Below are positions 61,599-64,000 of a DNA stretch of 64,000 bases, piece by piece. The position numbers and the translations under genes were made by a program. This DNA comes from DATAAP01 sp041690495. GTDB lineage: Bacteria; Pseudomonadota; Alphaproteobacteria; CACIAM-22H2. The stretch covers positions 124,001 to 188,000 of the forward strand of contig JAWLHE010000001.1 in NCBI GenBank assembly GCA_041690495.1, read 5' to 3'. Within the stretch, counting starts at the first letter, position 1. Every line of letters begins with the position of its first letter. The notes under the pieces are model-generated. The model was not told the DNA's origin. It was given only the letters and a program-made list of their open reading frames with translations, and made no database searches.

Positions 61599-62431
61599 GC
61601 ACACCGGCTTCCAGCGGGTCTTCCGGCGAGCTGGCGGCGGTCGCGGCGCGGCTGCGCGGCGCCGTCATCGACATGTCGCACAAGGCGGGGACGCCGCATC
61701 TCGGCTCGTCGCTGTCCTGCGTCGACATCGTCACCGTCGCCTACTGGGATGCGCTGCGCATCGACCCGACCAGGCCCGACGCGCCGGGCCGCGACCGCTT
61801 CATCCTCAGCAAGGGCCATGCCGCGACGACGCTTTATGCGGCGCTCGCACACCGCGGATATTTCCGGCCGTCGCTGCTCGACACGTACAATCAGGACGGC
61901 AGCGCGCTGGCGGAGCATCCCGGGCCGAACTGCGTGCCCGGCGTCGAGGCCGCGACCGGCTCGCTCGGCCACGGCCTGCCGATCGCACTCGGCATGGCGC
62001 TCGCCGGGCGGCTGCAGTCGCGTCGCTACCGCGTCTATGTGCTGCTCAGCGACGGCGAATGCAACGAGGGCTCGGTGTGGGAGGCGGCAATGTTCGCTCC
62101 TGCGCAGAAGCTCGAGAACGTCTGCGTCATCGTCGACTACAACAAGTGGCAGGCGACCGGGCGCAGTGACGAGACGCTGGCGCTGGCGCCGCTCCGCGAC
62201 AAATGGGCGGCGTTCGGCTGGGACGCGCACGAGGTGGACGGCCACGACATCGGCGCGCTGACGAAGCTGATGCGCAACGTGCCCAACGGCAGCGGCAGGC
62301 CCGTCGCGATCATCGCCCACACCGTCAAGGGGAAGGGCGTCTCGTTCATGGAAGACGACAACAACTGGCATTACCGCGTGCCGAACGAGAAGGAAGTTGC
62401 CGAAGCCAAGCGGCAGCTCGGCCTGGCATGA
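61595..62431 (+). CDS. Transketolase, N-terminal (TPP-binding) half
   Basis: A 278-residue protein containing the PP-binding domain of a split transketolase. SKGHAATTLYAALAHRGYF, EHPGPNCVPGVEAATGSLGHG and the TPP motif LLSDGECNEGSVWEAAMFA are visible, ending VNEKEVAEAKRQLGLA-like. It transfers two-carbon units between sugar phosphates in the cytoplasm and needs the C-half encoded next (four-base overlap). A dedicated copy in a glycan operon probably supplies a ketose phosphate such as sedoheptulose 7-phosphate. Confidence 0.92.
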   Translation: MSTPASSGSSGELAAVAARLRGAVIDMSHKAGTPHLGSSLSCVDIVTVAYWDALRIDPTRPDAPGRDRFILSKGHAATTLYAALAHRGYFRPSLLDTYNQDGSALAEHPGPNCVPGVEAATGSLGHGLPIALGMALAGRLQSRRYRVYVLLSDGECNEGSVWEAAMFAPAQKLENVCVIVDYNKWQATGRSDETLALAPLRDKWAAFGWDAHEVDGHDIGALTKLMRNVPNGSGRPVAIIAHTVKGKGVSFMEDDNNWHYRVPNEKEVAEAKRQLGLA

Positions 62432-63381
62432 GAAACAATTTCGCCGACGAGATCACCCGCCTCGCCGAGGCCGACGAACGCGTCGTGCTGCTGTCGGGTG
62501 ACATCGGCAACAAGCTGTTCGACGGCTTCAAGGCCAAGGCGCCGGACCGGTTCTTCAACTGCGGCGTCGCCGAGGCGAACATGATGGGCATGGCCGCGGG
62601 CCTCGCCATGAGCGGCCTGCGCCCGGTGGTCTACACGATCGCGCCGTTCACGACGACGCGCGTCATGGAGCAGATCCGCGTCGACGTCTGCTACCACGAT
62701 GTCCCGGTGGTGATCGTCGGCGTCGGCTCGGGCCTCGGCTATGCCTCGCTCGGCGCCACACACCATTCCTGCGAGGACATGGCGATGCTGCGCGCGCTGC
62801 CCGGGATGAGCGTGCTGGCCCCCGCCGATCCGCTGGAGGTGCGCGGCGCGTTGCGCGCGGCGCTGGCGCATGGCGGTCCGTCGTACCTGCGCATCGGCAA
62901 GAAGGGCGAGCCGAACGTGCATCGCGCGGTGCCGGAAATAGAGATCGGCCGCAGCCTCGTCGTGCGCGACGGCGTCGACGTCTGCCTGCTCGCGCTGGGC
63001 GTGATGGTGCCGATCGCGATGGAAGCGGCGGACGCCCTGGCGCAACGCGGCATTTCCGCCCGCGTCGTCAGCGCGATCAGCGTCAAGCCGCTGGACAAGG
63101 GCCTTCTGAAAGAGTCGCTGGCGCGGTTCCCGCTGGTCGTCACGATCGAGGAGCACAGCTTGATCGGCGGCTACGGCGGCGCCGTCGCCGAGTGGTCGGT
63201 CGACAACGGTCCGTTCGCGGCCCGCCTGCTGCGCATGGGCACCGCCGACGCGTTTCCGCACGAGGCCGGCGAGACCGAGCACGCACGCGCGGCCAACGGC
63301 CTGTCCGCAGCGCATATCGCCGAACGGGTCATCAGGACGCTGCCGCCGCGGCAGGCGAAGAAAGCCGTGGGTCATCCGTGA
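62428..63381 (+). CDS. Transketolase, C-terminal (Pyr plus transketolase-C) half
   Basis: A 317-residue partner of the preceding gene. The Pyr domain has VVLLSGDIGNKLFDGFKAK, FFNCGVAEANMMGMAAGLA (cofactor-activating Glu) and GLGYASLGATHHSCEDMAML; the C-terminal domain has VVTIEEHSLIGGYGGAVAEW. Split transketolases of this kind are common in bacteria and archaea. The GTGA overlap couples it to the alcohol dehydrogenase gene. Confidence 0.92.
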   Translation: MRNNFADEITRLAEADERVVLLSGDIGNKLFDGFKAKAPDRFFNCGVAEANMMGMAAGLAMSGLRPVVYTIAPFTTTRVMEQIRVDVCYHDVPVVIVGVGSGLGYASLGATHHSCEDMAMLRALPGMSVLAPADPLEVRGALRAALAHGGPSYLRIGKKGEPNVHRAVPEIEIGRSLVVRDGVDVCLLALGVMVPIAMEAADALAQRGISARVVSAISVKPLDKGLLKESLARFPLVVTIEEHSLIGGYGGAVAEWSVDNGPFAARLLRMGTADAFPHEAGETEHARAANGLSAAHIAERVIRTLPPRQAKKAVGHP

Positions 63382-64000
63382 AGACGACCGCCGCCATCCT
63401 GGTCGAGCTGGCGAAGCCGCTGGAACTGGTCGACCTGGAGATTCCCCCGCTGAAGCAGGGCCAGGTCCTGGTCGAGATCGCGTATAGCGGCATCTGCCAC
63501 ACCCAGATTTCCGAGGCGCGCGGTCATCGCGGGCCGGACTCTTTCCTGCCGCACTGCCTGGGCCACGAAGCAACGGGCACGGTGCGCGAAATCTCGCCCG
63601 GCGTGACCAAGGTGGCCGCTGGCGACCGCGTCGTGCTGTCCTGGCTCAAGGGCAGCGGCGCGAACGTGCCCGGCACGGTCTATGGCTGGAACGGCCGCAC
63701 CGTGAACGCCGGCGGCGTCACCACGTTTCAGCGCCACGCCGTGGTCAGCGAGAACCGCCTGACCAGGCTGCCGCCCGGTCTCGATCCGGCCGAGGCCGTC
63801 ATGCTCGGCTGCGCGCTGCCGACCGGCATGGGCGCCGTGATGAACACGGCGCGTGCCGAGCCGGGATCGAGCGTCGTGGTCATGGGGGCGGGCGGGATCG
63901 GACAATGCGCCATCCTTGCGGCCAGGGCGAGCGGCTGCGTGCCGATCATCGCCGTCGATCCCAACCCGATGAAACGCAAGCTGGCGCTGGAGCTGGGCGC
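63378..64000 (+). CDS. Zinc-dependent alcohol dehydrogenase (MDR family), 5' part
   Basis: The gene starts at GTG 63378 and runs off the window; about 207 codons are visible. The catalytic-zinc residues Cys40 (SGICHTQ) and His63-Glu64 (CLGHEATG) and the Rossmann loop MGAGGIGQCAILAARASG are present. The four-Cys structural zinc loop usual in this family is absent between about residues 85 and 110 (LSWLKGSGANVPGTVYG instead). It would oxidise or reduce an alcohol or sugar, possibly a heptose-derived intermediate. It is coupled to the transketolase gene. Confidence 0.88.
   Translation, partial: MKTTAAILVELAKPLELVDLEIPPLKQGQVLVEIAYSGICHTQISEARGHRGPDSFLPHCLGHEATGTVREISPGVTKVAAGDRVVLSWLKGSGANVPGTVYGWNGRTVNAGGVTTFQRHAVVSENRLTRLPPGLDPAEAVMLGCALPTGMGAVMNTARAEPGSSVVVMGAGGIGQCAILAARASGCVPIIAVDPNPMKRKLALELG

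Overview
The window is a GC-rich (high third-position GC) bacterial chromosome segment, most likely from an alphaproteobacterium. The evidence is a large-type NAD-glutamate dehydrogenase fragment, a winged-helix regulator of the kind associated with exopolysaccharide loci, and REP-like CCCTCTCCCCCAC intergenic palindromes. I see no rRNA, tRNA, CRISPR array, insertion sequence or phage gene. About 56 genes are supported, most of them for surface polysaccharide (O-antigen or exopolysaccharide) synthesis.

Layout. Bases 1-6707 hold housekeeping genes: the 3' end of NAD-glutamate dehydrogenase, an MFS transporter, a small membrane protein, a VOC-family protein, purH and a small secreted protein. 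Bases 6721-15617 form a minus-strand polysaccharide operon. In transcription order it encodes an asparagine-synthase-like amidotransferase, a GT4 glycosyltransferase, an NmrA-like SDR, a CBS-DegT aminotransferase fusion, an O-antigen ligase and a FlaA1/WbpM-type 4,6-dehydratase. Bases 15618-15705 are a divergent regulatory region with GTGAACG/CGTTCAC half-sites.

Bases 15706-56620 are one plus-strand run of 37 genes, mostly with overlapping stop and start codons. It opens with an EPS-associated winged-helix regulator and a NusG/RfaH-like paralogue. These are followed at once by a 12-bp hairpin and an exact match to the E. coli ops core GCGGTAGCGTG, and the run ends at a strong intrinsic terminator near 56920-56956. 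I read this as a self-contained processive-antitermination unit for a ~41 kb transcript. Inside it are a pathway resembling that for 2,3-diacetamido-uronic acid sugars (WlbA-WlbB fusion, WlbC, and WecB/WbpI at the far end), a Wzm/Wzt ABC exporter with a dioxygenase and a methyltransferase between its two genes, and three amidotransferases (four with the minus-strand one). There are also three formyltransferases, three polysaccharide-deacetylase-like proteins, six methyltransferases, five glycosyltransferases, a radical SAM/SPASM protein and several SDR epimerases. Together these predict an ABC-exported glycan rich in amidated and N-formylated uronic or amino sugars, with a modified chain end.

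Bases 56621-57293 hold the terminator and AT-rich palindromes. A second plus-strand operon then runs off the window: an SDR, a protein with HldE-like domains in reversed order (nucleotidyltransferase then kinase), a GmhA-like SIS isomerase, another SDR, a split transketolase and an alcohol dehydrogenase. This looks like a dedicated route to an activated heptose or related sugar, with its own transketolase supply. Together with the ops-like antitermination system it is the best candidate for something not yet described. All functions are read from motifs and context; no database search was possible.
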